DNA from: Amphibacillus cookii
Lineage (GTDB): Bacteria; Bacillota; Bacilli; Bacillales; Amphibacillaceae
Length of the DNA stretch: 64,000 bases
NCBI RefSeq assembly: GCF_016908375.1
Contig: NZ_JAFBDS010000011.1
Span: 1-64,000 of the forward strand
Reading direction: 5' to 3'
Shown: in pieces, positions 44,469 through 52,893 of the stretch
Position numbering within the stretch: position 1 is the first letter of the stretch
Layout of the letters: every line of letters starts with the position of its first letter
Notes under the pieces: model-generated
What the model saw: the letters and a program-made list of their open reading frames with translations, nothing else
Database searches by the model: none
What the model was told of the DNA's origin: nothing
Translations under genes and position numbers: made by a program

Positions 44469-44836
44469 TCCTCATATAAAATCTTCATTAATTGCTGTAG
44501 CTCATCTAGTGACAGACCAATTTCTTTGCTATTGGTGATGACCGCATTCAGTTGCTCCTCGATGACATTCAGCTTTTTCTCTCGGATAACTTCCAAATTT
44601 TGTTCTGCAACAAACGAGCCTTTTCCAACAATCGAATAAATAAAACCCGACTTCTCCAACTCCTCATAGGCCCGCTTCGTCGTAATAACACTTATTTGTA
44701 AATCCTTAGCAAGTTTACGCATGGAGGGGATTGCTGCCCCCTCCTGTAATTCACCTGTTAAAATAGCTGATTTAACTTGATTAGCAATTTGTTCATAGAT
44801 TGGCTCCTTTGAACTGTTGGATATAATTATTTGCAT
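44465..44836 (-). CDS. GntR-family regulator, YtrA type
   Basis: 123 residues: winged helix (about 8-75, IYEQIANQVKSAIL, SMRKLAKDLQISVITTKRAYEELEKSGFIYSIVGKGSF) plus a short dimerisation helix pair, the small YtrA subgroup that represses linked ABC export operons. The promoter region at 45196-45230 carries a matching long inverted repeat. Confidence 0.87.
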   Translation of the reverse strand: MQIIISNSSKEPIYEQIANQVKSAILTGELQEGAAIPSMRKLAKDLQISVITTKRAYEELEKSGFIYSIVGKGSFVAEQNLEVIREKKLNVIEEQLNAVITNSKEIGLSLDELQQLMKILYEE

Positions 44837-44845
44837 GTGAATCCC

Positions 44846-45157
44846 TCATCTTTTATTTTTTGAAAAAACACTTGAACTCATGTCTTGGATAGCTTGAAAT
44901 AGTATAACAATAATGTGAATGGTCATAAACATGTTAAAGAATGGGTAGGCGTATGGCGTCATCCATTCCGTGAAAAATTTCGAGTCCAAAATCCATCTAC
45001 CTATCCTAGCAAATAACCGACCACTATCGTTTATCTTAGGTTCCCACATCGTCCCGTCTATTCCAAAAAAGATCATCTGAACAAGTAAGAATATACCAAT
45101 AATGATCAACCAGCGTTTTACAGGGCTCATGCGAGAAGATTTTTCTTGGTCTGACAC
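44846..45157 (-). CDS. small membrane protein heading the GntR/ABC operon
   Basis: 103 residues from GTG 45157 (AAAAGGAG 9-10 nt upstream); two to three membrane segments (about 13-33, 65-90), basic ends. I recognise no family. First gene of the operon, 9 bp before the GntR gene, so probably co-regulated with the exporter. Confidence 0.7.
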   Translation of the reverse strand: MSDQEKSSRMSPVKRWLIIIGIFLLVQMIFFGIDGTMWEPKINDSGRLFARIGRWILDSKFFTEWMTPYAYPFFNMFMTIHIIVILFQAIQDMSSSVFSKNKR

Positions 45158-45195
45158 AAAAAACTCAACTCCTTTTAGACTCGTTAAATAATATT

Positions 45196-45230
45196 TATAT
45201 AATGTATATATACTATATTCACATTATATA
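45196..45230. promoter_or_regulatory. operator region of the GntR/ABC operon
   Basis: Perfect inverted repeat TATATAATGT (45196-45205) / ACATTATATA (45221-45230) with a second palindrome GTATATATAC (45204-45213) in between, 38 bp upstream of the GTG start. Consistent with a YtrA-type operator overlapping the promoter. Confidence 0.6.
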
Positions 45231-45299
45231 CACAATAGAATCCACCTTGCAACTATTTTTATTTAGGAACTGCTACTGCTCCATGATCAAATATACGAA

Positions 45300-45336
45300 A
45301 AAATAGGACTTCCAACTTAAATGGAAGTCCTATTTT
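45300..45336. terminator. orphan terminator hairpin
   Basis: Arms AAAATAGGACTTCCA and TGGAAGTCCTATTTT with a 7-nt loop and A/T tracts on both sides. No intact gene ends here; it may be left from the degraded gene at 45440-45690. Confidence 0.65.
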
Positions 45337-45439
45337 CACTTAATAAACGCTTCAGCTAAATTCGATAAATTACATGGTCATATTGGTCATATAGCCAAGT
45401 TACTTATATGCTTTCTCTTCTTTATTCAACCGAAAATCA

Positions 45440-45690
45440 TTCATCTAATTCTCTTTTTTTTAGTAGTCTTTGAAATTCCTTCTCTAACGATTCTGATGGT
45501 TCAATACTTAAACAGCTAAGTACTTCTGATATTTTAGGATTAAATAATCATTTTGGTGCGGATTTTCTTTTTCTTGTCATTGACTTTATTTATAAGCTTG
45601 ATAGCTTAGCTTGTTGATCTTGACGATTCTTCATTTCCCACTGTTGCAGATAATCGTAATTTCCTTTATGTTCTGTAACTAATCACTTTA
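45440..45690 (-). pseudogene. degraded minus-strand gene, possible ABC-F-type remnant
   Basis: Short minus-strand peptides such as VTEHKGNYDYLQQWEMKNRQ, resembling the segment after the Walker B region of ABC-F proteins, followed out of frame by SEVLSCLSIEPSESLEKEF. Stops and frame changes separate them. Assignment is tentative. Confidence 0.3.
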
Positions 45691-46653
45691 GTCATCGAAA
45701 CTAAAATCTAACTTTGGACCTACCGGCACAATGCCTGTCGGATTGATCGATTTATGGCTCCGATAATAGTGCTCCTTAATATGGTCAATGTTCACCGTTT
45801 CAGAGACGCCAGGATAATGGTACAACGCTTTTGTATAACGCCAAAGATTGGGATAGTCAATAAGACGTTTAATATTACACTTAAAGTGACCATAATAAAC
45901 CGGATCAAAACGAATTAAAGTCGGAAATAAGCGCCAATCGGCTTCAGTTACTTGCTCCCCTACTAAATAGCGACGAGTAGCCAGCCGCTCTTCTAATCGA
46001 TCCAGTGCGTCAAATAATTTGGTTACCTCTTCTTGATAAACGGCTTGTTCAGTGGCAAAACCTGCCTTATAAACCCCATTATTAATCGCATGACAAACAT
46101 CATCATTAATGGCATCAATTTCTTGTTGTAAGCTTTCCGGAAAGAAATCCACAGCTTCCGCACCTAAATGATCAAATGCAGTATTTAACATCCGGATAAT
46201 ATCAGCCGATTCATTATTGACAATCTTATTTTGCTTAAGGTCATATAAAACCGGAACGGAAACACGCCCACTGTAAGTCGAATCCGCTTTCTGATAAATT
46301 TGATATAAATAATCCGCGTCCATAACCGGATCAGCAATCACGCCTTGACCTGGTTCAAATGTCCACCCTTTCTTGTCGCGGTACGGATGAACAACAGAGA
46401 CAGAAATCATCTGCTTTAATCCTTTTAAACTTCGCATAATAAGCGTGCGATTTGCCCACGGACAAGCATAAGAAACATACAAGTGATAACGGTTAGGCTC
46501 AGCTTTAAAGCCAGCTTCCCCTGTTGGCCCGGCACTGCCATCGGCTGTAATCCAGTTACGGAACTGTGATTCTTTCCGAATAAAACGACCGTCCTGATTG
46601 CTTGTCACATCCTTTTCGTCATCATACCATTGCCCATCTACTAATAATCCCAT
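45688..46653 (-). CDS. glutathionyl-hydroquinone reductase family protein (Xi-class GST)
   Basis: 321 residues from ATG 46653 (GGAAGGG upstream; the longer frame has no RBS). Catalytic motif SYACPWANRT, WTFEPGQGV and the late domain EADWRLFPTLIRFDPVYYGHFKCN match YqjG/ECM4 glutathionyl-hydroquinone reductases, which reduce glutathionylated quinones. In a Bacillaceae that uses bacillithiol the thiol partner may differ. Monocistronic. Confidence 0.87.
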   Translation of the reverse strand: MGLLVDGQWYDDEKDVTSNQDGRFIRKESQFRNWITADGSAGPTGEAGFKAEPNRYHLYVSYACPWANRTLIMRSLKGLKQMISVSVVHPYRDKKGWTFEPGQGVIADPVMDADYLYQIYQKADSTYSGRVSVPVLYDLKQNKIVNNESADIIRMLNTAFDHLGAEAVDFFPESLQQEIDAINDDVCHAINNGVYKAGFATEQAVYQEEVTKLFDALDRLEERLATRRYLVGEQVTEADWRLFPTLIRFDPVYYGHFKCNIKRLIDYPNLWRYTKALYHYPGVSETVNIDHIKEHYYRSHKSINPTGIVPVGPKLDFSFDD

Positions 46654-46951
46654 TGTTTCACCCTTCCTATACAAATAAATACGTTCATCTAATAAGTAAA
46701 TTCACCAAAAAAAGACATTTTAAACCTAAACAGAAATAAGTTCACCATTACCATGTGTACGACCCGATCTTCCCTACTTAAAACTAGCCGTCTTTCATTT
46801 TCAAACCATCCCATGATTTGTTTTGTTTTTAAAAAAGATGAAATGAAAACCGGCGTTTTTTACACCTATGACTTAGCACGCTTGTTACTATAATAATACG
46901 CTTTTGTCGTTTTATAATGAAATCACCGCACCGTAAAAACCTATATTTCAT
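46654..46951. other. intergenic, no gene seen
   Basis: About 300 bp, AT-rich, no convincing frame or RNA. Contains the upstream region of the gst gene; promoters not clearly assignable. Confidence 0.4.
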
Positions 46952-46980
46952 TTGCCATCCAATCCATCCTATGGTATTCT
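46952..46980 (+). promoter_or_regulatory. promoter of the TetR gene
   Basis: -35 TTGCCA (46952-46957), 17-bp spacer, -10 TATTCT (46975-46980). The first TetR operator starts about 15 bp downstream, over the expected start site. Confidence 0.6.
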
Positions 46981-46994
46981 AAAATATGAATTAA

Positions 46995-47017
46995 TGACCG
47001 AATTATTCGTTTGGTCA
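46995..47017. promoter_or_regulatory. TetR operator 1 (autoregulation)
   Basis: TGACC-N13-GGTCA (TGACCGAATT...TTTGGTCA), between the promoter and GTG start of the tetR gene. Same pattern as 47643-47665. Confidence 0.75.
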
Positions 47018-47042
47018 ATTTGAGACCCGGGAGGTGTATTGA

Positions 47043-47621
47043 GTGGCAACCATTGACCGAAAAAAACAAATTGTTGATGCTGCAACAAACTCTTTTTCTT
47101 TATTTGGCTATAAAGCCACAACCATTGACCAAATTGCTAAGATAGCGAATGTTGGCAAAGGAACTATTTATACGTTTTATAAAAATAAAGAAGAGCTCTT
47201 TCATGAAATTATTTCTTCCTTAATTAGGGAAATGAAAGATGTGGTTGAAACTATCCTAGAAGAAGACTTACCGTTTTATGAAAAAGCGGATCGTGCACTT
47301 TTTAAATTGTTAGAGTTTCGAACGGACCATCAGTTGATGATTAAACTTATTCAAGAGGAGAAAGAATTAGGAACACCAGCTGTTAAGGAAGTCATTCAAA
47401 ATATTGAGAACATGATTATTGACTATTTAAAGAATATCATTCAAAAGAGTATCGAAAAAGGAGAGATTAAACCGTGTAACCCTGAGTTAACAGCCTTTGT
47501 CATGTTAAAGCTATACATTGCGCTTATTTTTGATTGGGATCAGCTTCGTAAGCCTTTAGAAAAAGATGAAATTTCAGACCTTTTTAAACTTTATCTACTC
47601 AATGGATTATCCAATCGATAA
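47043..47621 (+). CDS. yhgD: TetR-family repressor (YhgD-like)
   Basis: 192 residues: HTH (about 10-55, SLFGYKATTIDQIAKIANVGKGTIYTFYKNKEELF region) and an all-helical ligand domain. GTG 47043 follows GGGAGG. Precedes yhgE as in B. subtilis; two matching operators flank it, so it represses itself and yhgE. Confidence 0.85.
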   Translation: MATIDRKKQIVDAATNSFSLFGYKATTIDQIAKIANVGKGTIYTFYKNKEELFHEIISSLIREMKDVVETILEEDLPFYEKADRALFKLLEFRTDHQLMIKLIQEEKELGTPAVKEVIQNIENMIIDYLKNIIQKSIEKGEIKPCNPELTAFVMLKLYIALIFDWDQLRKPLEKDEISDLFKLYLLNGLSNR

Positions 47622-47642
47622 TCCATCATTTTTAACTGTTTT

Positions 47643-47665
47643 TGACCGAATGAGGATATCGGTCA
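47643..47665. promoter_or_regulatory. TetR operator 2 (yhgE control)
   Basis: TGACC-N13-GGTCA (TGACCGAATG...ATCGGTCA), 64 bp upstream of the yhgE ATG, extended on each side to TTGACC/GGTCAA. Confidence 0.75.
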
Positions 47666-47728
47666 ATCATTATCAAAAAAATGACCAGTTGGTTAAAAGC
47701 GTCATTAATTCAAGGAAGGGGTTTATAA

Positions 47729-50182
47729 ATGAAAAAATCAAACTTTTTGTTAGAATGGCAGCAGATTTTAACAAATAAAAAAGTATTCATTCCAATTATT
47801 GCGGTCACCTTCATTCCTCTGCTCTATTCCGGGATGTTCCTTTGGTCTTTCTGGGACCCTTATGATCACATGGAAGATTTGCCGGTTGCCATCATTAATC
47901 AAGATAAAGGCGCTAACTATGCTGAGGTAGAAATGAATTTAGGAGAAGATCTCGTTGATAAGTTAAAAGACAATGATGAATTTCAATTTGAATTTGTCAC
48001 ACAAGAAGAAGGTTATCAAGGCCTAGAAAATCGAAAATATTATATGGTCATTGAAATCCCTACAGACTTTTCTGAAAATGCCACAACATTAATGGATGAA
48101 AAGCCCAAGAAACTCGTATTAAAATATATTCCGAATGAAAGCTATAACTTCTTGTCTTCACAAATTGGAGAAACGGCTGTAAAAGAAATAAAAGCAGGTA
48201 TCTCAAAAGAATTATCATCGACTTACGCAGAGACTATGTTCAGCACCGTTTTTCAATTAGGCGATGGTCTCGTCAAAGCAAGTGACGGTAGCGCGGAAAT
48301 AAATAGTGGGGCTGAAAAGCTAGCAGAAGGTTCAATCGAACTAAAAGAAAACTTAGAAGTTCTCGTAGCCGGTTCAATTGAATTTGAAGATGGCGTAACA
48401 AAAGTGCGTTCAGGCTCAAATGCATTTGCCGGTGGTTCTCAAGAACTTGCTGATGGAATAAATCAATTGTCCAATGGTAGCGACCAACTTTATGCTGGAT
48501 CTATCGATGTGCAAAATGGGGCTGAAGCATTAAGCGATGGTACGTCACAAGTCAGCGAAGGGCTAGCGGAAATCACTGGGAAAGTCCCTGACTTAATTGC
48601 TGGAACTGAGCAAGTTTATGATGGCTTAGAGACTTTTCAAACACAACTCCCGACTCAATTGGCAGAGACGATTGGTGATAAAGTGGAAGCAAGTGAATCT
48701 GAAATGAATCAAGGTTTAGCACAATTGAACCAAGGCATTAATAGTAGTCTCCAGGACGAATTGGCTGTTGAACTTTCTTCAGGCCTTTCCACGAATGTAG
48801 CTGATGTTGTAGCAACACAGATCATCGATATACAGACACAGCAAACGGAACAACTAGCCATTTCGCTTATTGAAAACGGCATACCTGAACAAACGGTAAC
48901 CCGTATCATTTCACAGCTTAACGAACAAGCGCCAACTAAAGAACAAGTCGAGCAAACGATCCAAGCACAGCTTGAGACACCCATAACAACAGGTATTAAT
49001 CAAGGGATCGACCAAGTAACTGCGGGAATTGACCAAGGATTTGAACACTATCAAGATGAAGTCAATGATAAACTGTCTGCTTCTATTTCTGATATCGATG
49101 AGCAAATTCAAACAGCTGTAGATCCCGTCTTTGATCAACTGACATCAGGACTTCAAGATATTAATGTTGGCCAATCCCATTTAAAAGATGGTCTCGAGCA
49201 ATTGGCTGAAGGGACAAACGCCCTCGAAGAAGGGGCTTCCCAATTAAATAGCGGACAATTCATGTACGTAAATAATATGGAATTATTCAACCAAAAGCTT
49301 CATGAAGCACAAACCGGATCAACACAATTAGCAATTGGTGCAGTTCAGCTAAATGGAGGAATCGATCAATTAGCTGATGGCTCAGCTAGATTAACCGACG
49401 GCTCTCAAAAACTAGCAAACGGTTCAACCAAGCTTTCAGATGGCACAGGAGATCTTGCCGATGGAACAACCGAATTACATGATAAACTAGAAGAAGCTGC
49501 GGATGAAGTGAACACATTAAAAGCTGATGAAGATACGTATGATATGATGGGAAGTCCTGTTGAAATCAGCAAACAAGAAGTAAACCCTGTTCCGAATTAT
49601 GGGACCGGATTTGCACCCTATTTCATTTCTCTAGGCTTATTCGTAGGTGCACTATTAATGACCATTGTCTTTAACTTAAAAGAACCAGCAATCGAACCAC
49701 GGACTGGCTTTAGTTGGTTTATCGGCAAATTTGGTGTTATTGCAATTGCAGGTGCTATTCAAGCTTTATTAGTTGACGCGGTATTGTTAACGGGCTTAGG
49801 GGTAGAAGTTCAAAGTGTCCCATTATTTGTGCTTGTCTCTATAATCACAAGTTTGGTGTTTATGACACTTATCCAATTGCTTGTCACCACACTCGGAAAC
49901 ATTGGACGCTTTATTGCGATTATTATTCTTGTCTTACAACTAACAACAAGTGCTGGAACCTTCCCATTAGAGTTAATTCCAAAGGCGATCCAGCCGATTA
50001 ATTATCTGTTACCTATGACATATACCGTTCAGTCGTTTAAGGCGGTAATTTCAAGCGGTGATTATACTTTTCTATTAAAAACAATGACGATTCTAATTGG
50101 TTTCACGATCATGCATATGGCACTAACCATCACCTATTTTACTTTTAAAAAGAATAGTAGTCCTGCTCTTAAAGAAGCTTAA
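47729..50182 (+). CDS. yhgE: YhgE/Pip domain membrane protein
   Basis: 817 residues: N-terminal helix (about 15-37), a long extracellular stalk of DG-repeat heptads (repeats such as LADGxxxLxxG at about 190-600), then five to six membrane helices (about 635-810). This is the phage-infection-protein/ABC-2-like YhgE family, linked to phage receptor function, type VII-like secretion and envelope stress. RBS AAGGAAGGGG. Ends at a strong terminator. Confidence 0.87.
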   Translation: MKKSNFLLEWQQILTNKKVFIPIIAVTFIPLLYSGMFLWSFWDPYDHMEDLPVAIINQDKGANYAEVEMNLGEDLVDKLKDNDEFQFEFVTQEEGYQGLENRKYYMVIEIPTDFSENATTLMDEKPKKLVLKYIPNESYNFLSSQIGETAVKEIKAGISKELSSTYAETMFSTVFQLGDGLVKASDGSAEINSGAEKLAEGSIELKENLEVLVAGSIEFEDGVTKVRSGSNAFAGGSQELADGINQLSNGSDQLYAGSIDVQNGAEALSDGTSQVSEGLAEITGKVPDLIAGTEQVYDGLETFQTQLPTQLAETIGDKVEASESEMNQGLAQLNQGINSSLQDELAVELSSGLSTNVADVVATQIIDIQTQQTEQLAISLIENGIPEQTVTRIISQLNEQAPTKEQVEQTIQAQLETPITTGINQGIDQVTAGIDQGFEHYQDEVNDKLSASISDIDEQIQTAVDPVFDQLTSGLQDINVGQSHLKDGLEQLAEGTNALEEGASQLNSGQFMYVNNMELFNQKLHEAQTGSTQLAIGAVQLNGGIDQLADGSARLTDGSQKLANGSTKLSDGTGDLADGTTELHDKLEEAADEVNTLKADEDTYDMMGSPVEISKQEVNPVPNYGTGFAPYFISLGLFVGALLMTIVFNLKEPAIEPRTGFSWFIGKFGVIAIAGAIQALLVDAVLLTGLGVEVQSVPLFVLVSIITSLVFMTLIQLLVTTLGNIGRFIAIIILVLQLTTSAGTFPLELIPKAIQPINYLLPMTYTVQSFKAVISSGDYTFLLKTMTILIGFTIMHMALTITYFTFKKNSSPALKEA

Positions 50183-50230
50183 TCAGATGTAGTATAAGGA
50201 CTAATGATTGAAAGCAAAACAATGATACAA

Positions 50231-50270
50231 AAGAACGTGTTGATGCGTTAAACGCACCAACACGTTCTTT
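50231..50270 (+). terminator. strong terminator of yhgE
   Basis: Arms AAGAACGTGTTG and CAACACGTTCTT with additional GCGTT/AACGC pairing, followed by TTTTT. Confidence 0.85.
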
Positions 50271-50398
50271 TTACACGGCAATAGAATTTAAGCGAGCCCA
50301 AAGAGATAACAGCACAATTAGCGTCCGTTATCTTCCAGCTAAATAGATAACCTCTATTTAGCTGGGCGTTTTACGGACGCATATCTAATAAGTTGTCA

Positions 50399-50806
50399 CT
50401 ATTTGATCGCTATGTAGATTTCAATTTCACCGTTAGGGTAATATTTTTCAAAGTCAAATGAGTACACTCTCTCTATTGTACCGTTCTCTTCTTGGTGCCA
50501 TATTTTGCTCCACGCATTAGAGATACCGTGTTCTTCTGTCGTATTTACCTTGAAAATTTCATAGTTCTCCTTTTCTGGTATCTCAATTATAGATGGTCCA
50601 TTATTATCTTCAATACCAATGCTTAATGAATAATCTCCTTTGTAGTCACTTTCATAATTGTGATACACACCGTATGTAACGCCTTCATGTTTACTTAGAT
50701 GATGAGAAGCCTCTTTCCACATTTCTGTGATTTTTTGCATGATACGTTCATCATTAAAGTTATTTGTTCTTATGCTACTAATGATTGCTAATTTCAACAC
50801 CCTCAC
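50399..50806 (-). CDS. GyrI-like/AraC effector-binding domain protein
   Basis: 135 residues of a stand-alone GyrI-like small-molecule binding fold (alternating strands, conserved WPYYHxYE-like segment GVYHNYESDYKGDYSLSIGIE and C-terminal YIAIK). Start uncertain: GTG 50806, GTG 50800 or TTG 50797 all follow a G-rich RBS. No DNA-binding domain. Probably sequesters or senses a hydrophobic ligand. Confidence 0.72.
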   Translation of the reverse strand: MRVLKLAIISSIRTNNFNDERIMQKITEMWKEASHHLSKHEGVTYGVYHNYESDYKGDYSLSIGIEDNNGPSIIEIPEKENYEIFKVNTTEEHGISNAWSKIWHQEENGTIERVYSFDFEKYYPNGEIEIYIAIK

Positions 50807-50925
50807 CCTTTCACATATTTATACCTTTATTAGTTTCATAAATCTATAGGCTTTTCCCTCTTCTTAACCATTCGACTTTTTCGTTTAAGACCGCCTCTAT
50901 TTACTATTTTTAATTATAGTGATAA

Positions 50926-51246
50926 TTATTTATGAGCGTAACGCTTTGAGAGTTTCTCCTTATGAGAATTAAACACTTCTTCTAAAGAAATATTATATTT
51001 ATTAGCGATTACAATGACGTTGCCCAATACATCTCCTAATTCCTCAACTAAAGCTTTCCTATTGTTTAAAAACGATTCTGTTACTTCGTCTGGCCTATCT
51101 CTACCAATCTCAAGTGCTCTTATAGCGCGTGCCACTTCTCCCGTTTCTTCTGCTAAAAAGCCAATACGAATAAAAATATCTAGTTCAGACCATCCTCTAT
51201 TTTGGTAGTAATCATTGACCCATTGTTGAAATTCAGCTACATCCAT
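50926..51246 (-). CDS. MazG-like nucleotide pyrophosphohydrolase
   Basis: 106 residues, all-helical, with the EEXXE-type metal motif LAEETGEVARAIRALE and a second acidic motif LVEELGDVLGNVIVIANKY. House-cleaning NTP pyrophosphohydrolase family. RBS AAGGAGCG; divergent from the LOG gene. Confidence 0.85.
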   Translation of the reverse strand: MDVAEFQQWVNDYYQNRGWSELDIFIRIGFLAEETGEVARAIRALEIGRDRPDEVTESFLNNRKALVEELGDVLGNVIVIANKYNISLEEVFNSHKEKLSKRYAHK

Positions 51247-51344
51247 TTTTTCACGCTCCTTAACGCCTATTACTATAAGTTTAACAAATGATCAAGACTT
51301 TTGTATAATATAAATATTGTATTTAACTAAGGGGGAATAATAAA

Positions 51345-51926
51345 GTGAAGCGTATAGCTGTATTTTGTGGTTCAAGTAATGGCGCATCTAACGTTTATAT
51401 AGATGGTGCGAAAAAACTCGGTAAAGCATTGGCTAAACATAATATAGCACTTGTTTATGGAGGAGCAAGTGTCGGTATGATGGGGGCGGTTGCAGATGCT
51501 GTTTTAGACGAAGGTGGACAAGTTATCGGCGTTATGCCTCGTTTTTTAGAACAGAGGGAAATAGCACATAAACGATTGTCAGAGCTGATCGTTGCTAATT
51601 CGATGCATGAAAGAAAGGCTAAAATGGCGGAGCTAGCTGATGGTTTTATTGCTTTACCCGGAGGACCTGGAACATTAGAAGAATTCTTTGAGATTTTTAC
51701 ATGGGCTCAATTAGGACTTCATCAAAAGCCATGTGGTCTTCTAAACATCAATGACTACTTTAACCCACTTATTGAATTGTTCAAACATATGACAAAGGAA
51801 CAATTTTTAGATGAAAAGTACCGTTCTATGGCAATCGTTGACGACGAACCCAGTCAGTTACTTGAAAAATTCAATTCTTTTGAAGCCCCAACTTTAAAAA
51901 CTTATAGTAAAGAAAAGCAGCTTTGA
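51345..51926 (+). CDS. LOG family protein (TIGR00730, nucleotide 5'-monophosphate phosphoribohydrolase type)
   Basis: 193 residues with the LOG signature ALPGGPGTLEEFFEIFTWAQLG (about 106-128) and N-terminal FCGSSNGA. The family cleaves the N-glycosidic bond of nucleotide monophosphates (cytokinin activation in plants; metabolic repair in bacteria). GTG start with RBS AAGGGGG. Confidence 0.85.
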   Translation: MKRIAVFCGSSNGASNVYIDGAKKLGKALAKHNIALVYGGASVGMMGAVADAVLDEGGQVIGVMPRFLEQREIAHKRLSELIVANSMHERKAKMAELADGFIALPGGPGTLEEFFEIFTWAQLGLHQKPCGLLNINDYFNPLIELFKHMTKEQFLDEKYRSMAIVDDEPSQLLEKFNSFEAPTLKTYSKEKQL

Positions 51927-52129
51927 ACGTCAACAACAGCAGGGGTGGAAATTTAGCCCCACCTCTATTTTGAGATGGAGGCTTTACCAGCGGTTATCTG
52001 TGATAAAGTAGGCGAGTTCGACATGCAGGCATAAGACCTTCTGGCATTGACGGCAACTTTTTCACTTTCTGCTTTAAATTAAGGTTCTAAGTCAAATGTT
52101 GGGGTGAGCTAACGCTCGCTCCTTATTCT
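51927..52129. other. intergenic spacer between LOG gene and transposase remnant
   Basis: No gene seen. Contains a short hairpin-like GGGGTGG...CCACCTC near 51940-51965 that could end the LOG transcript. Confidence 0.35.
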
Positions 52130-52335
52130 TTATGCAATTCGCATCTTCACATCTTTATATTGATGATGTAATAAAACTTTTAATCGAAACCGATCAAATC
52201 GGCCAAATCCAAAAGCATTACGCTTAATAAACTTTGGTCGAATTAATCATTCCCTTCGTAAGCTGGAATCGTAGGCTAATATTTCTTGTACAGTAGATGC
52301 CTCTAATCGTTGACCAAATAACCGATCATAATTGT
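52130..52335 (-). pseudogene. C-terminal fragment of an ISL3-like transposase
   Basis: Minus-strand translation gives YNYDRLFGQRLEASTVQEIL, then an in-frame TGA, then FIKRNAFGFGRFDRF and a short basic tail ending at TAA 52130. The KRNAFG-phenylalanine-rich tail is typical of ISL3-family transposase C-termini. Both the upstream truncation and the stop show it is dead. No terminal inverted repeats found. Confidence 0.6.
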
Positions 52336-52343
52336 AGTGCCTG

Positions 52344-52403
52344 CGGCTAGGGAGACACTGCGTTTACCAAGATGTCTCCCTTGTGCTTGGGAGAGTGAAA
52401 GCG
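52344..52403. repeat. 60-bp exact repeat, inverted copy of 10284-10343
   Basis: Begins CGGCTAGGGAGACACTGCGT; base-for-base reverse complement of the 10-kb copy, lying directly beside the transposase remnant. Confidence 0.8.
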
Positions 52404-52569
52404 ATTATATTTCCTCTGCGGTTCAAGCATCATTCTGTCATCCTTTAACGATGTTGAAATGAAGAACGATCACTTGAAACCTAGCATTGAAAAATGACGT
52501 TAGTGCGTTTTTTTACTCACCAACGTCATTTATTGTACAAACCAAATAAGGCGCTTGCGTGCTTTTTTT

Positions 52570-52740
52570 ATGTCATTGTGTGATGACAACGAGACGCCTG
52601 CGGGAACAGCGCGAGCCGAAAATCCACTTTAGAAGCGCTTTTAGCTTCACACAGTGGAATATTAGACTAAACCCGTCACCTCGTGTGACAACGTCTAATT
52701 GACCTACATCCTGTAGGCCCAAGGCCGTGCCCGCGGCAAG
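52570..52740. repeat. dispersed Bacillaceae intergenic repeat
   Basis: Starts GAGACGCCTGCGGGAACAGC, continues through GAAAATCCACTTTA and ends with the block 52662-52721 that is an inverted, degenerate copy of 5050-5112. No coding potential. Confidence 0.6.
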
Positions 52741-52830
52741 CGAGTGGACGATCACACATCACTTTATTTTAAAAGCAACGTGTTGAATTGTATCTTTACC
52801 CCAACATATATTTTAGAGCCTAAATTAAAA

Positions 52831-52869
52831 AGCAGTGTAAGATCCACTTGCCGTGGATCTTACACTGCT
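52831..52869 (-). terminator. terminator of the BCCT transporter gene
   Basis: Perfect 17-bp arms starting AGCAGTGTAAGATCCAC with a 5-nt loop; TTTTAATTT follows on the minus strand. Confidence 0.88.
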
Positions 52870-52893
52870 CATCTTCGTCTTTTTAACAAAGAA

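Noticed and set aside
46654-46951. Riboswitch upstream of the gst-family gene
   Set aside because: No conserved core, paired stems or terminator/antiterminator arrangement could be found.
48709-49138. Minus-strand frames in yhgE
   Set aside because: Antisense of the DG-repeat region; repeats keep alternative frames open.
50926-51926. MazG-like and LOG genes as a toxin-antitoxin or defence pair
   Set aside because: They are divergent housekeeping-type genes with separate RBS and no toxin-like partner.
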